A stretch of 64,000 nt of DNA from Pyrinomonadaceae bacterium (GCA_026129865.1 JAHCHG010000004.1:62001-126000); one strand, 5' to 3'. Numbered from the stretch's first letter, positions 35,538 through 45,622 are shown. Numbers and translations: made by a program. The notes: generated by a model from the letters alone, not told the origin.

Positions 35538-36191
35538 TTAAAGCAATTTAGACTTATTTAAAACGGCGAATTTGATGAGCGAATGACTGCCGCGAAGATC
35601 GAGTTTTCTGCAGATATTGGCGCGGTGTTTTTCGACAGTGCGTGGGCTGATGAACATTTGTTCGCCGATTTCCTTGCTGCTTTGATTTTCGGAGATGAGT
35701 TTTAGGACGCCGCGTTCGGTTGCGGTCAGATCGTTGATCGACGGCTGCTTTTCCGACAGACCGATCGCGCGGCGGCTGCGGTTCATCAGAAATGTCGTCA
35801 ACGAATGGCTCGCGTAATAGCGGTCGGCGGCAACTTCTTTGATGCATTCGATGATGTCGTCGAGCGCGCTGTCCTTGAGAACGAAGCCTTTCGCTCCGAG
35901 ATCGAGCGCTTCATTAAACATTTCTTCGTCGCGGTGCATTGTCATGAAAACTATTTCGGTGAGGATGTTTCTCGATTTGATTTCACGCGCCGCTTCAAAG
36001 CCGTTCATCACGGGCATATCAATATCGAGAACGATGACATGCGGTTTCAGCCTTTCGACCGCTTCGACGGCATCGCCCCCGTTTCCGGCTTCGGCGACAA
36101 CTTTTAACCGGCGGTCGTCTTCGATAACTTCGCGCAAACCTTTCCGAACGATCGGATGATCGTCGGCTAAAATGATCGTGATTTCGTTCAT
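35538..36191 (-). CDS. NarL/FixJ-type response regulator
   Basis: This 217-residue transcription regulator has a receiver domain (about 5-120; phospho-acceptor Asp56 in VIVLDIDMPVMNGFEA, conserved Thr in VFMTMHRD and Lys in FVLKDSALD) and a C-terminal LuxR-type helix-turn-helix (about 150-212; LTATERGVLKLISENQSSKE and ISPRTVEKHRANICRKL). It lies downstream of the HisKA_3 kinase gene on the same strand and is the likely partner of that kinase. Confidence 0.92.
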   Translation of the reverse strand: MNEITIILADDHPIVRKGLREVIEDDRRLKVVAEAGNGGDAVEAVERLKPHVIVLDIDMPVMNGFEAAREIKSRNILTEIVFMTMHRDEEMFNEALDLGAKGFVLKDSALDDIIECIKEVAADRYYASHSLTTFLMNRSRRAIGLSEKQPSINDLTATERGVLKLISENQSSKEIGEQMFISPRTVEKHRANICRKLDLRGSHSLIKFAVLNKSKLL

Positions 36192-36233
36192 ATTTATTGA
36201 AGCTGTAAATAAAGTGCGCCTTTTGCTTTTAAT

Positions 36234-36390
36234 AAATTGCCACTAGCTTCAGCTAGTGGTGGTTTGATAAATGAAGACTTACGGCTTTAGCCGAACAACG
36301 AAACCTAATCAGATGATTAATTATCTTATTAATTCGGCTAGCCCGTTTCTCTTATCATTTAATTCCACTAGCTAAAGCGAGTGGCAATTT
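36234..36390. repeat. 157-bp inverted-repeat element (CCACTAGCT family)
   Basis: The outer arms (36234-36259 and 36365-36390) are 26-bp inverted copies with a few mismatches, reading AAATTGCCACTAGCTTCAGC and its counterpart. Each arm is itself a hairpin (CCACTAGCT-TC-AGCTAGTGG on the left). A smaller CGGCTTTAGCCG palindrome lies inside, related to the ACGGCTTCAGCCGT word in the repeats at 25860. It sits between the regulator and kinase genes of one two-component pair. It looks REP-like or MITE-like; no transposase is present. Confidence 0.75.
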
Positions 36391-36442
36391 AGAAGAGACA
36401 AAAATTATTTTCAGGTGCTAATTTTATTAAAATTTCATTACA

Positions 36443-39400
36443 CTACAAGCCCTTACTTCGTGCGGGCTTCCGCAATATTGTGATTCGAATTTTTGTGCCT
36501 TCGCCGATCTTTGAATCTATTTTTAATTCGCCGTTCAGTAAATCTACTCTTTCTCTCAAACCGACCAATCCCAATCCGCCGTGGGTTGTTCCTGCAGTGT
36601 CGGCATCGAAGCCGTTTCCGTTGTCCTCGATCAGGATCGAAACGCTCGAATCACTGCGTGATATTTTAACGCTCGCAATTTTTGCTCCCGAATGTTTGAG
36701 AACGTTATTGAGCGATTCCTGCACGATGCGGTAGATGTTGATCTCCTCGTTTTCTGAAAATCGACCGTCGATCGAAGCGATATCAGATTCAAGCTCGATC
36801 ACGCCCGAAATTTGTTTGCACATTGCAATTAAGGCTTTGGTCAAACCGAGCCGGTCGAGAAGCTGCGGGCGCAGATTGCCGGTGATCTCGCGGACTTCTT
36901 CGAGCGCGAGCACCGCCGATTCGGAAATTTCGTTGAGTTCCTTTAAGACTCTTTCGGGGTCGTCGCCTTTTCGGATGCCGAGCATCGCGCGGTTTTTGAT
37001 GACGACGAGGTTTTGTCCGAGCCCGTCGTGCAGTTCGTTGGCGATGCGCTTGCGGTCATTTTCCTGCGATTCGATAAGTCGGCGCGAAAAGTTGGTTTTC
37101 GCATCGGCGATCTTTCGTAAGTGTGAAACGCGAGAGTAATAAATGAATCCGATTATCAAAGCCAGCGCGAGAACGGAAAGAATGCGAAACCACCACGTTT
37201 CATAATAGAACGGCAGCACATTGATCCTTATCGCCGCGCCCTGTTCGTTCCAAACGCCATTGGCATTGGCGGCGATGACGCGAAAAGTATATTCGCCGTG
37301 CGGCAGATAAGAATAATTCGCCGAACGCAACGCGCCGCCGTCAACCCAATTTTCTTCCAAACCTTCGAGTTTATATTTAAATTTTATCTGATCGGATTTT
37401 ACGAGACTCAAACCCGTGTAATCAATTTCCAAACTCGTCTGTCCGGGCTGCATTTCGATCACGTTTTTCAAATCGTGGTTGGCTGCATAGACGTTTGCCG
37501 CGTCCATTTTTTTGCGATCAATTGAGATGTTTTCGATGACGACCGGCGGCGGTTTCGGATTAAAAGTTTCGGCGTTCGGATCAACGATCGCCACGCCGCC
37601 CATCGTCGGAAACCATATCTTTCCGTCTTTTGCCTTTATCGCCGACGGATGCCGTCCGCCGTTGGCTTCCGTGTTGAGCATTCCGTCGCTTAGCCCGTAT
37701 GAAACGCTTTCGATCTTTGCAATTTTCCCGTCCGCAAGATCGTTCAATTCTTTTTTACCGACGCGATAGATGCCGCGATTGCAGCTCATCCAGAAATTTC
37801 CCCGCTCGTCTTCGACGATGGCAAAAACGCCGTTATTAAAAAGACCGTTTTCGACCGTATAGCGGAAAAACTTGCCGTCTTTATAACGCACGAGACCGCT
37901 GCTGTAGGTGCCGATCCAAAGCGTGCCGTCCGCATCTTCGTAAATATCGCGGATGAAATCTTCCGGCATTCCGACATCTGCGCCGTAATTCGTAAATTTT
38001 CCGTCTTTAAGCCGTGATAAACCTTTGGCTGTGCCGATCCAGAGAACACCGTTTCGATCTTTATAAAGCGTGATTACTTTGTTATGCGGCAAACCGTCAC
38101 TGACCGTTAATTTTTCGGTCGGCTGACCATGCTGAAATCTGATCAAGCCTTCTTCGTTCGCCAGCCAAATAGAGCCGTCGGAATTATAATCAAAGTCCGT
38201 ATAGCCGCTGGGAACATTTTTTTCAAGTATTTTCTGCGATAGATCACTTTTGATTTGTCCGAATCCGCCGTAATAGCTAATGTATAATTCTCCGTTGTCA
38301 CTTTCCGAAAATCCGCGCGATGAAACTTCCTGATTGTTTGGGTTTTTCACCTTCTCGAGGAAACTTAATTTTCCGTTTTGGTAGAGATTCACGCCGTTCA
38401 TTGTGCCGATATAAATGTCGCCGCTGCGGGTCTGGATGAGCGGATAAACCTCATCGCCGGCAAGTCCGTCTTTGACGGAAAGAGTCGTGATCGTGCGCTT
38501 TTGCAGCCGCATCAAACCGCTGCCGATGGTTGTTAACCACAAATTGTTTTCGCGGTCAATGATTCCGCCCATCGCAACACCTTCTGTCTTACTCAATTCA
38601 AAGTTTCCCCCGTCATATTTGACCAGTCCAGTCTTGGTGTAATTCGGAGTTTCAATGATCAAACTCAACCAGATGTTTCCTTTTTCATCCTCAAGAATCG
38701 GAGCTATATCAAATTGTATTTTCGATCCGAAAATTTCCGCGGCGGTAAAAAGCTCAACCTCGCCGTCGCGCAGGCGGTATAGTCTATCCCTTACTCGTCC
38801 GACCCATAATGCTCCGTGAGAATCTTCAAAACAATATGCCGCCGCCATTTCCGGGAAATAATTTACAGTAAAGTCCGCCACGGAACTTGTTCTTAGTTGT
38901 CTGAAATCGAAGGAATAAAATGTTTCCCCACCGTTTTTTTTGTGCGTGATGCTGCCCGGTTTCATGATCCAAACCGAATCCGGCTTCCGGCTGTATGTCT
39001 TTATCGGCTCCCTCTGCTTTTCGGCGGGCAATGGAATAAATTTTCCGTCTTTAAAATAATACAATTTTTGATGGGTCGCGATGATGAGCCGGTTATCTTC
39101 GTCTTCTGAAATTTCCCGGATCAGCTCACTTAAGCCTTCTGGCGTTTCGTAGGATTCAAAAACGCCTTCGCGGTAAAGCGTTAAAATTCCGCTTTCCGTA
39201 AACGCCCAAACCGCTCCCGCACGGTCGGCGTAAATTCCCACAAAGCGATTATTGATAATGCCCGGACTGTTGCCCTTGTCGAAAATCGTAAACCGCACGC
39301 CGTCAAACCGCGCCAGCCCGTCATACGTCGCCAGCCACAGATAACCGTCCGGCGTTTGGACGATGCCGTTAACGGAATTCTGCGGCAGACCGTCGGCGGT

Positions 39401-39517
39401 CGTCCAAACGTCAAAGCCGAGTTCTGCGGCTAAAGCGGTCAATCTGACACACAAAAAAAGCGTTAAAAAGACGAACGCTTTCCAGCAACTTAAACAACTT
39501 TTGACAGTAGAGTCCAT
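36443..39517 (-). CDS. Sensor kinase with periplasmic beta-propeller, Y_Y_Y and HisKA_3 domains
   Basis: This 1024-residue membrane kinase begins with a signal peptide (AFVFLTLFLCVRLTALAA). A long periplasmic region carries Reg_prop two-component propeller repeats (such as GLPQNSVNGIVQTPDGYLW, GLPHNKVITLYKDRNGVLWI and MPEDFIRDIYEDADGTLWIG), then a Y_Y_Y domain near 690-765 ending in YLPHGEYTFRVIAAN. A membrane helix (WFRILSVLALALIIGFIYY) leads to HisKA_3 with His830 in IANELHDGLGQNL and an HATPase (EDNGNGFDAD, GGLGLVGLRERV). Together with the NarL-type regulator at 35538 it forms a two-component pair. Similar propeller sensors often respond to carbohydrates, but the ligand here is unknown. 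Confidence 0.9.
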   Translation of the reverse strand: MDSTVKSCLSCWKAFVFLTLFLCVRLTALAAELGFDVWTTADGLPQNSVNGIVQTPDGYLWLATYDGLARFDGVRFTIFDKGNSPGIINNRFVGIYADRAGAVWAFTESGILTLYREGVFESYETPEGLSELIREISEDEDNRLIIATHQKLYYFKDGKFIPLPAEKQREPIKTYSRKPDSVWIMKPGSITHKKNGGETFYSFDFRQLRTSSVADFTVNYFPEMAAAYCFEDSHGALWVGRVRDRLYRLRDGEVELFTAAEIFGSKIQFDIAPILEDEKGNIWLSLIIETPNYTKTGLVKYDGGNFELSKTEGVAMGGIIDRENNLWLTTIGSGLMRLQKRTITTLSVKDGLAGDEVYPLIQTRSGDIYIGTMNGVNLYQNGKLSFLEKVKNPNNQEVSSRGFSESDNGELYISYYGGFGQIKSDLSQKILEKNVPSGYTDFDYNSDGSIWLANEEGLIRFQHGQPTEKLTVSDGLPHNKVITLYKDRNGVLWIGTAKGLSRLKDGKFTNYGADVGMPEDFIRDIYEDADGTLWIGTYSSGLVRYKDGKFFRYTVENGLFNNGVFAIVEDERGNFWMSCNRGIYRVGKKELNDLADGKIAKIESVSYGLSDGMLNTEANGGRHPSAIKAKDGKIWFPTMGGVAIVDPNAETFNPKPPPVVIENISIDRKKMDAANVYAANHDLKNVIEMQPGQTSLEIDYTGLSLVKSDQIKFKYKLEGLEENWVDGGALRSANYSYLPHGEYTFRVIAANANGVWNEQGAAIRINVLPFYYETWWFRILSVLALALIIGFIYYSRVSHLRKIADAKTNFSRRLIESQENDRKRIANELHDGLGQNLVVIKNRAMLGIRKGDDPERVLKELNEISESAVLALEEVREITGNLRPQLLDRLGLTKALIAMCKQISGVIELESDIASIDGRFSENEEINIYRIVQESLNNVLKHSGAKIASVKISRSDSSVSILIEDNGNGFDADTAGTTHGGLGLVGLRERVDLLNGELKIDSKIGEGTKIRITILRKPARSKGL

Positions 39518-40265
39518 AAATCCCCGGAAATAGGCAAGTGGTTTCCTATACTTCGGTCTTTTGACACGAGCTTTCGAAAATTCTTGCGTGTATTATTATG
39601 AAACACGAAACTAAGTATATGCTGAGTGCGTGTAGCTTTCTTTAGGGTCTACGTCTTTCGACTTTACAAGCACGAGGTCTTTTGGAACGGCTTTATCTGC
39701 GGCTCTCTAGTGAATAAATTGAACAATTCAAAATATTCCGCAAAACTCACAGCGGTATTTAGAGCTTTCTGTTCGAGTTTTCCCACATCCTCGGCAGGGG
39801 TGCGGAGAGAATCGAATAGTGGCATCCGTCCTAATGAATTTTCGCCGGGGATTTCGGAATTTTGGGGAAAGGCAAATTGTGCTTTTGTGCTTTCGCCACT
39901 GTCGGATCGTAAAATGCTGCGAACACATGTCGCAAAAAAGTCGCATTTTCATATTTTGGAATACCAAGTTCGCCTCTTAACAGTCCAAGTCGGAATTTCG
40001 TAATCAACTCAATTTATGCCCGCGAAAGGCGCTGGAAAAAGTGGCAAAAATGAAAATAATGATAGGTTCAATATAACTACTAGATTCCAAGTTCTGAAAC
40101 TAATTCAGTCATTCGGTTGACAAAAATTTTCAATACTGGGAATCCACAGCAAAAAAATGTGACTTCTTGTGGATCGAATTTCATCCGACCCAATCAAATC
40201 TTAGTACCGACAGAATAATTATTGTTTCAAAAATGTATACCATTTAAGTTGGAAGCAATCCCAAA
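39518..40265. other. Long stretch without a confident gene
   Basis: These 748 bases separate the propeller kinase from the aminotransferase. The only protein-like signal is an open - strand frame from 39948 to 39664, described separately. AT content is raised between about 40010 and 40265. No repeats, RNA gene or clear promoter were recognised. Confidence 0.5.
39664..39825 (-). CDS. Possible small or truncated protein
   Basis: On the - strand a frame stays open for 94 codons from 39948 to the TAA at 39664-39666; the only in-frame ATG is at 39825, giving 53 residues. The composition looks protein-like, with MPLFDSLRTPAEDVGKLEQK and ALNTAVSFAEYFELFNLF suggesting amphipathic helices. No family was recognised. 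It may be the tail of a decayed gene rather than a functional one. Confidence 0.3.
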   Translation of the reverse strand: MPLFDSLRTPAEDVGKLEQKALNTAVSFAEYFELFNLFTREPQIKPFQKTSCL

Positions 40266-41576
40266 CTAGATGTTGGCAAAACCTTTTTCCAAAGCAGCGA
40301 TAAGTTCATCGACATTGTCTTTTGTCGAATTGAGCATCATCCCGGTGCGAATGACATTGCCATAAAGTCCGCCTTTGCCGATGAGAACACCTTGCCGTTT
40401 GGTTTCTTCGAAAATTTTCAAAACTGCTTGCGGATTCGGTTCTTTTGTGTCGCGGTCAACGACGAGTTCGATCGCCTGCATCAGCCCCATTCCGCGGACG
40501 TCTCCGATGATCGCGTATTTTGCCTGGAGTTCTTCGAGTTTTTCGCGCAGATAACCGCCGACAATGCGGGCGTTGGTCCTCAGATCTTCTTCTTCAATTA
40601 ATCTGATCACGGCGAGCCCGGCAGTCATTGAAACGGGATTTCCGCCGAACGTCGCGAACGTTATACCTGGAAACTTATTTGCGACGTCGTCCGTTGCGAT
40701 CGTCCAGCCGATCGGCGCGCCGTTGCCCATCCCTTTCGCGCTCGTCATAATGTCCGGCGCAACGCCCCATTGTTCAATGCCGAACCATTTGTCGCCCGTT
40801 CTGCCCCAGCCGGTCTGAACTTCATCGGCTATGCAGAGACCACCGTATTTTCGCGCGATGCCGTAGGCGATCTCAAAATATTCGGGCGGCGGTACGATGA
40901 AACCGCCGACGCCGAGGATCGGTTCAGCCATAAACGCAGCGATCTCGCCGGTCGTTGTTGTTTGAATGATGTTTTCAATATCCTGAGCGCATGCGACGCC
41001 GCATGACGGATATTCGAGTTTGAACGGACAACGGTAACAATACGGCGCCGCGGCGTGAACCATTCCCGCGACCTGCGCAGGAACCGGACGCCACGAAGCT
41101 TGTCCAACTGCCGACAACGCGGTCGCGCTTCTTCCTGAATAACTGTGCCGGAGCACGACGATCTCATTCCTGCCGGTCGCCGTTTTTGCCGCCAAAATTG
41201 CCGTGTCATCGGCTTCCGTTCCACTGGAAGTAAAAAAAGACTTTTTCAGATCGCCCGGCGCGATCTCGGCAAGTTTCTCTGCCAGATCCGACTGCACGGG
41301 ATTTACATATAGCCCGGACGTGTGCTGCATCGTATTGACCTGCTCGACGACCGCCTCATTGACCTTCGGGTTCGCGTGCCCGACGCTAACGGTTAAAACA
41401 CCGCCGAAACAATCGAGATATTTCTTGCCGTCTTCGTCCCAAACGTATTCGCCCGAACCGCGAACAAGTGCCACAGGTTCTTCATAATAAGTGGCAACCG
41501 CCGGGAACAAAAATTCTTTATGCTTTCGAACCGCATCCGAAAGCCTGGTTGATTTTTCAGTTGAATTCATTGTCAT
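40266..41576 (-). CDS. Class III aminotransferase, AGXT2-like (beta-amino acid transaminase)
   Basis: This 436-residue PLP enzyme belongs to the class III (omega) aminotransferases. The cofactor lysine is Lys281 in MTSAKGMGNGAPIGW, and the upstream Asp is in CIADEVQTGWGRTG. The Cys-rich loop YCYRCPFKLEYPSCGVAC is typical of the alanine-glyoxylate aminotransferase 2-like subgroup, members of which accept beta-alanine and beta-aminoisobutyrate. That would supply the missing transamination step between beta-ureidopropionase and methylmalonate-semialdehyde dehydrogenase. It lies 13 kb from the other pathway genes, so 4-aminobutyrate or alanine/glyoxylate use remains possible. Confidence 0.85.
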   Translation of the reverse strand: MTMNSTEKSTRLSDAVRKHKEFLFPAVATYYEEPVALVRGSGEYVWDEDGKKYLDCFGGVLTVSVGHANPKVNEAVVEQVNTMQHTSGLYVNPVQSDLAEKLAEIAPGDLKKSFFTSSGTEADDTAILAAKTATGRNEIVVLRHSYSGRSATALSAVGQASWRPVPAQVAGMVHAAAPYCYRCPFKLEYPSCGVACAQDIENIIQTTTTGEIAAFMAEPILGVGGFIVPPPEYFEIAYGIARKYGGLCIADEVQTGWGRTGDKWFGIEQWGVAPDIMTSAKGMGNGAPIGWTIATDDVANKFPGITFATFGGNPVSMTAGLAVIRLIEEEDLRTNARIVGGYLREKLEELQAKYAIIGDVRGMGLMQAIELVVDRDTKEPNPQAVLKIFEETKRQGVLIGKGGLYGNVIRTGMMLNSTKDNVDELIAALEKGFANI

Positions 41577-41893
41577 AGCCTATTTTTTGGATCTGCGAGC
41601 GCGAAAACTTTTCTCTTTGTAAAAAGTTCTCCTAATTTATACCGACAAACTAATTAAATGCAATGGTTTCTCTGCAGTCGTCGATTAAATCTTCAGCGAT
41701 CGATGCCGGTCAATGACCTCCAAACAGCCGCGCTGCAAGTTCGACTCAAGTTTACCTCAAGGTCTCTTCAACCTTTTCTCAACCGACGGCAATTATCTTC
41801 AAGCTACCAGGAAAAGTGAAATTCACAAGTAGATAGATTCCCGCAGCTTGGTGAGTTCAATTCAACAAAATCATTGAAGAGAGGATCAGAAAA
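41577..41893. other. Divergent gene-free stretch
   Basis: These 317 bases lie between the leftward aminotransferase and the rightward subtilase, so they must hold both promoters. A small hairpin AACTTTT/AAAAGTT at 41606-41628 lies in the aminotransferase leader. The subtilase has a clear GAGAGGA ribosome-binding site just before its ATG. No gene was seen. Confidence 0.5.
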
Positions 41894-44800
41894 ATGAAAA
41901 GACAATTTACAAAGTTTCGAACAGTTGTAACGGCACTTTTTGCGATCGCGGTGTTGATCGCAGGATTCACATATTTAGATCTCAATTCCACAACGAATGC
42001 GTCCGGAATTTCCAGTTCCGTCATCGTACAATTAAATGACGAGCCCGCGGCGGTTTGGAAGGCGAGACAGGAACAAGCCGGCATTGCGGTTTCAAACGAA
42101 GACCTTCAGGTCTATCGCAACACGATCACAGCGAAACAAAATACCTTTTTACAAAGGCTTCAGAATGCCGGCGTCAATTACCAAATTGACGGAATCGACA
42201 TCAAGAACTTTCAAGGCGGAACCGAGATGCGTGCCGATTACAGATTTAATCTGGTATTGAACGGCATTACGCTGAACGTTCCGGCAGAAGCGATCGAGAC
42301 GATCAAATCGATGCCGGAAGTTAAAAGTGTCAAACCAAACGATTATTTGACGATCAATTTAGATAAAAGCGTGCCGTATGTTAACGCCCCGGCAGTTTAC
42401 GGACAGTATCCTGAACTGACGCCGTTCGATGATTTTCGTGAAGGATTTGAAGGTCAGGGAATGAACGTCGCAGTTCTGGATACCGGAATTGAATGGCAGC
42501 ATCCGATGTTCGGCGGCGATCCGACGCCACCGCGGCTCGGTGTCGCACCTCCGGTCGCGGCTGTTAATGCGAACAAGAAAGTTATTTATTATCTTTCGTT
42601 TACAGCCGGCTTGGTCGACGATTTCGGTCATGGAACCGCGGCTGCTTCGAACATTGCGGGATATTTGGCAATGGCACCTGGCGACGACGGCATTCCGGGA
42701 ACGGCAGATGACAAACGTCTTCATGGCGTGGCGCCTCAAGCGCGTTTGATGGGTTACAAAGTTTGTACAGGTTTTGGAAGCTGCGTATCGGCTTCAACAA
42801 TTTTGGGAATCGAAGATGCGGTTTCTCCGGTAACATTAACTCTTCAGCCGAAACCGATCGCGCATGTCATCAATATGAGTTTGGGCGGCGTCGGCGGTCC
42901 GGACAGTGCAACAGCAGTAGCCGCGGATAATGCCGCGCTTTTAGGAACTACGGTTGTGGCATCGGCAGGGAATTCGGGTCCGGGCGAAGGCACGGTCGGA
43001 GCACCGGCTGCGGGGCGACATGTCATCGCAGTTGGCGCAACGACCCATCCGGGCGCTGCGAACGCAAACTGGTCGGTAGACATTTTGAAAGCGAACGCAA
43101 TTCCGGGGAACTTTCCGACGGTAGTTACGCCGGCGACGAACCTTCCGGCACAAGAGGGCTTCGACCGAATTAAACTTTACAAAATGGCTGGCACACCCGA
43201 TCCGGCTGCGGGTTCGATCGCGCAGCGATATGTTTATGTAAACCTTCCTGCGACCGGAACAACGTATCCGGCAAACGTTGCAGGAAAAATTGCGTTGGTT
43301 AAGGGTTCAGGCTTGGGTGCTACATTTGCCGATCGCTGTCTCAAAGCAAGTCTCGCAGGAGCGGCGGGCTTGGTATTGATCTCGACCACCACCAACCCGA
43401 CGGCAGTTCGCGGAACCATTCCATGTGCGATCGTTTCACCGGAAGACGGCGAAGTGCTTATTGATGCTGTTTCTTCGACAGACGACGATAATGTCGATCC
43501 GCCGAATGGAACCGTTTCGGAATTTCCGATTCGAATGAATCCATTTTTGACAAATGTATTCGTTGGTGAAACTGCAAGTTTCAGCTCGCGCGGACCGGTT
43601 CTCGGACTCGGACAGGTCAAACCTGACGTTACGGCGCCGGGCGTTGCGGTTTTGAGTGCAACGGTAAGAGTCGGCGGTGCAACAACGGGAGGCGGAACGA
43701 TGTTCGACCCGTCGGGCTACATTCCCGCAAGCGGAACAAGCTTTTCTGGACCGCACGTTGCTGGTGCGACCGCGCTTGTAAAACAATCGCATTTGAACTG
43801 GTCGCCGGATATGATCAGAACTGCTTTGATCAACACTTCAACAAACCTTAGAAGAACGGACGGCAGCGCGAAATCTGACGGAAATACCGCCGATTCGATC
43901 AACGAACAAGGCGGCGGTCTAATCGATGTCGGCGCGGCTGTAACCACAAAAGCTCTGATGGGTGTGGTCGGCGACGGAATTGCCGCACCCGGAATTCTCG
44001 GAAGCCATTCGTTCGGCGAAAAAGCGATCCTAAACAATCGAGTCAATAATACGTTCACGGTTCCGGTCACGATTCGCGACGTTTCGGGGCAGGGAGGAAT
44101 GTACGATCTTTCAACCGTAAACAATCGTTCGACTGATATTGCCGGCGTTTCGACTTCGGTCAGCCAGCAAAGCATCACCGTTCCGGCAAACGGTTCGGCG
44201 ACATTTAATGCTTCCGTTTCGCTTGACGGCGATGTTGTTCGATCGCTCGATATCAAACAGCTGCAATGGTATGTCGTAGCTGAAAACAGCGGCAAAAAGC
44301 TTCGCACGCCGATGTATTTGCAGGCGACGCCGAGCTTGCCGTCGAATGATATTTCATCGTCCGTAACGAATATCTATACGGGAACTGTTCTGGCAGGCGA
44401 CGGCGGCGTTCAGCGCGACAACAATCTTTATCTCTTGAGCAACGCAACCTATGTTGATGTTCCGGTTCAAATTGGTCCTTCTACACTGAAACTCGATGCG
44501 ACGCTGACTTGGGACATCACTGATACAGGCGCAGGTGTTGGAATTCCCGATCTTGATTTCATTCTTTTCGATCCGAACGGAACCGAGATCGGAAGCTCAG
44601 GAAATTCGGACGCTCCGGAACATATTGCTGCGAACACAACTATTCCGGGAACGTATATTTATCGCGTCTATGGATGGGCAAACGGTCCGACCGATTTTGA
44701 GGTCGAAAGCACGGAATTGAGCGGCGGCGCTGCTCCGACAGTTCAACCATTTGCGTTTGATTACATTCGCGACGATGTTCGTTACGATTTTGACGGCAAT

Positions 44801-45565
44801 TACAATTTGAACTGGAGCCCGCAGGGCGCGGTAGAAGCATACGAGATCGAATCTTCATCCGACGGGACCAATTGGACGGTAGTCGGAACGACGAACGGAA
44901 ACACCACCAGCGCGAGCTTTTCGGATGTCGCCGACGGAACCCACAGTTACCGGATCCGTTCGATCACAGCCGGAAGGATCGGTAAATACGTAACGATCCC
45001 GAGCAACGTTCAAAGCATTACGGTTTCAAAACGCGTTGAAGTCGATGCGACGAATGACATTGTTGCGCTAAACCGCAGCATTTCATTCCCGCCGGGACTG
45101 ACCGAATTGAATACCGCATTGAAGAACAATTCGTCAAAAACGTATTATCCGAACATGCGGTTCGAGATCGTTTCGATCCAGTCGGCGGGCAATTCGGTTC
45201 GCGTTGCAAATGCTGCTAACGGCGGCGATGGCGTGAACAATGTTGCTGTGTTTGATTATTCACAATCGATCCCGACACAATTTAATCCGGGCGCCGAAAG
45301 CACGAACAAGATCATTCGGTTCAACAACCCGGGTACTGTTTTGTTCACTTTTACCGCAAGAGTCAAAGCGAACGTTCTGGCAGGTTCAGCCGGTTTGCGC
45401 GAAGGCGGTACGGGCTCAGGTGAAGGAAGCGGTTCTGCGAAAGCAGGAGCTGATTCCGGAAAAGGGGAATCGTCAGGTTCGACTTCGGGAATACCTGAGG
45501 GTGATCTCGTACAATTCACGGTTAATCCTTTAACCGGTTCGGTAAGCGTTAAAACATTGAAATAG
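41894..45565 (+). CDS. Secreted subtilisin-like serine protease (S8) with PA insert
   Basis: This 1223-residue protease has a signal peptide (VVTALFAIAVLIAGFTYL) and an I9-type propeptide (about 40-150). The catalytic triad is Asp196 in VAVLDTGIEW, His246 in FGHGTAAASNIAG and Ser616 in SGTSFSGPHVAGATALVK. The 370-residue distance between His and Ser is explained by a protease-associated (PA) insert near 410-525. C-terminal regions include a pre-peptidase C-terminal-like beta domain (about 860-940), an FN3-like domain and a Gly/Ser-rich stretch (GTGSGEGSGSAKAGADSGKG). It is an extracellular peptidase, probably for protein scavenging. A terminator follows. Confidence 0.9.
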   Translation: MKRQFTKFRTVVTALFAIAVLIAGFTYLDLNSTTNASGISSSVIVQLNDEPAAVWKARQEQAGIAVSNEDLQVYRNTITAKQNTFLQRLQNAGVNYQIDGIDIKNFQGGTEMRADYRFNLVLNGITLNVPAEAIETIKSMPEVKSVKPNDYLTINLDKSVPYVNAPAVYGQYPELTPFDDFREGFEGQGMNVAVLDTGIEWQHPMFGGDPTPPRLGVAPPVAAVNANKKVIYYLSFTAGLVDDFGHGTAAASNIAGYLAMAPGDDGIPGTADDKRLHGVAPQARLMGYKVCTGFGSCVSASTILGIEDAVSPVTLTLQPKPIAHVINMSLGGVGGPDSATAVAADNAALLGTTVVASAGNSGPGEGTVGAPAAGRHVIAVGATTHPGAANANWSVDILKANAIPGNFPTVVTPATNLPAQEGFDRIKLYKMAGTPDPAAGSIAQRYVYVNLPATGTTYPANVAGKIALVKGSGLGATFADRCLKASLAGAAGLVLISTTTNPTAVRGTIPCAIVSPEDGEVLIDAVSSTDDDNVDPPNGTVSEFPIRMNPFLTNVFVGETASFSSRGPVLGLGQVKPDVTAPGVAVLSATVRVGGATTGGGTMFDPSGYIPASGTSFSGPHVAGATALVKQSHLNWSPDMIRTALINTSTNLRRTDGSAKSDGNTADSINEQGGGLIDVGAAVTTKALMGVVGDGIAAPGILGSHSFGEKAILNNRVNNTFTVPVTIRDVSGQGGMYDLSTVNNRSTDIAGVSTSVSQQSITVPANGSATFNASVSLDGDVVRSLDIKQLQWYVVAENSGKKLRTPMYLQATPSLPSNDISSSVTNIYTGTVLAGDGGVQRDNNLYLLSNATYVDVPVQIGPSTLKLDATLTWDITDTGAGVGIPDLDFILFDPNGTEIGSSGNSDAPEHIAANTTIPGTYIYRVYGWANGPTDFEVESTELSGGAAPTVQPFAFDYIRDDVRYDFDGNYNLNWSPQGAVEAYEIESSSDGTNWTVVGTTNGNTTSASFSDVADGTHSYRIRSITAGRIGKYVTIPSNVQSITVSKRVEVDATNDIVALNRSISFPPGLTELNTALKNNSSKTYYPNMRFEIVSIQSAGNSVRVANAANGGDGVNNVAVFDYSQSIPTQFNPGAESTNKIIRFNNPGTVLFTFTARVKANVLAGSAGLREGGTGSGEGSGSAKAGADSGKGESSGSTSGIPEGDLVQFTVNPLTGSVSVKTLK

Positions 45566-45589
45566 ACGCAGCTTTATTTCGTCGTTGAT

Positions 45590-45622
45590 CGGAAGTCGCA
45601 TTCAATTACGGCTTCCGTTTTT
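45590..45622 (+). terminator. Intrinsic terminator after the subtilase gene
   Basis: CGGAAGTCG (45590-45598) pairs with CGGCTTCCG (45609-45617) over nine positions including one G-U pair, with a 10-base loop and a T-run from 45618. It lies 24 bases past the subtilase stop and abuts the convergent NRAMP-like gene end. Confidence 0.8.

Noticed and set aside
39795-39835. A tRNA-like word (ATTCGATT with flanking CTCTCC) on the - strand.
   Set aside because: The T-arm stem does not pair, and no acceptor, D-arm or anticodon stem could be found.
39728-39967. A Cys-rich 79-codon frame on the - strand (FCDMCSQHF, CRGCG, CEFCG) that looks zinc-finger-like.
   Set aside because: It overlaps the more protein-like frame at 39664-39948 in another phase. 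The cysteine spacing is irregular and no finger fold could be assigned.
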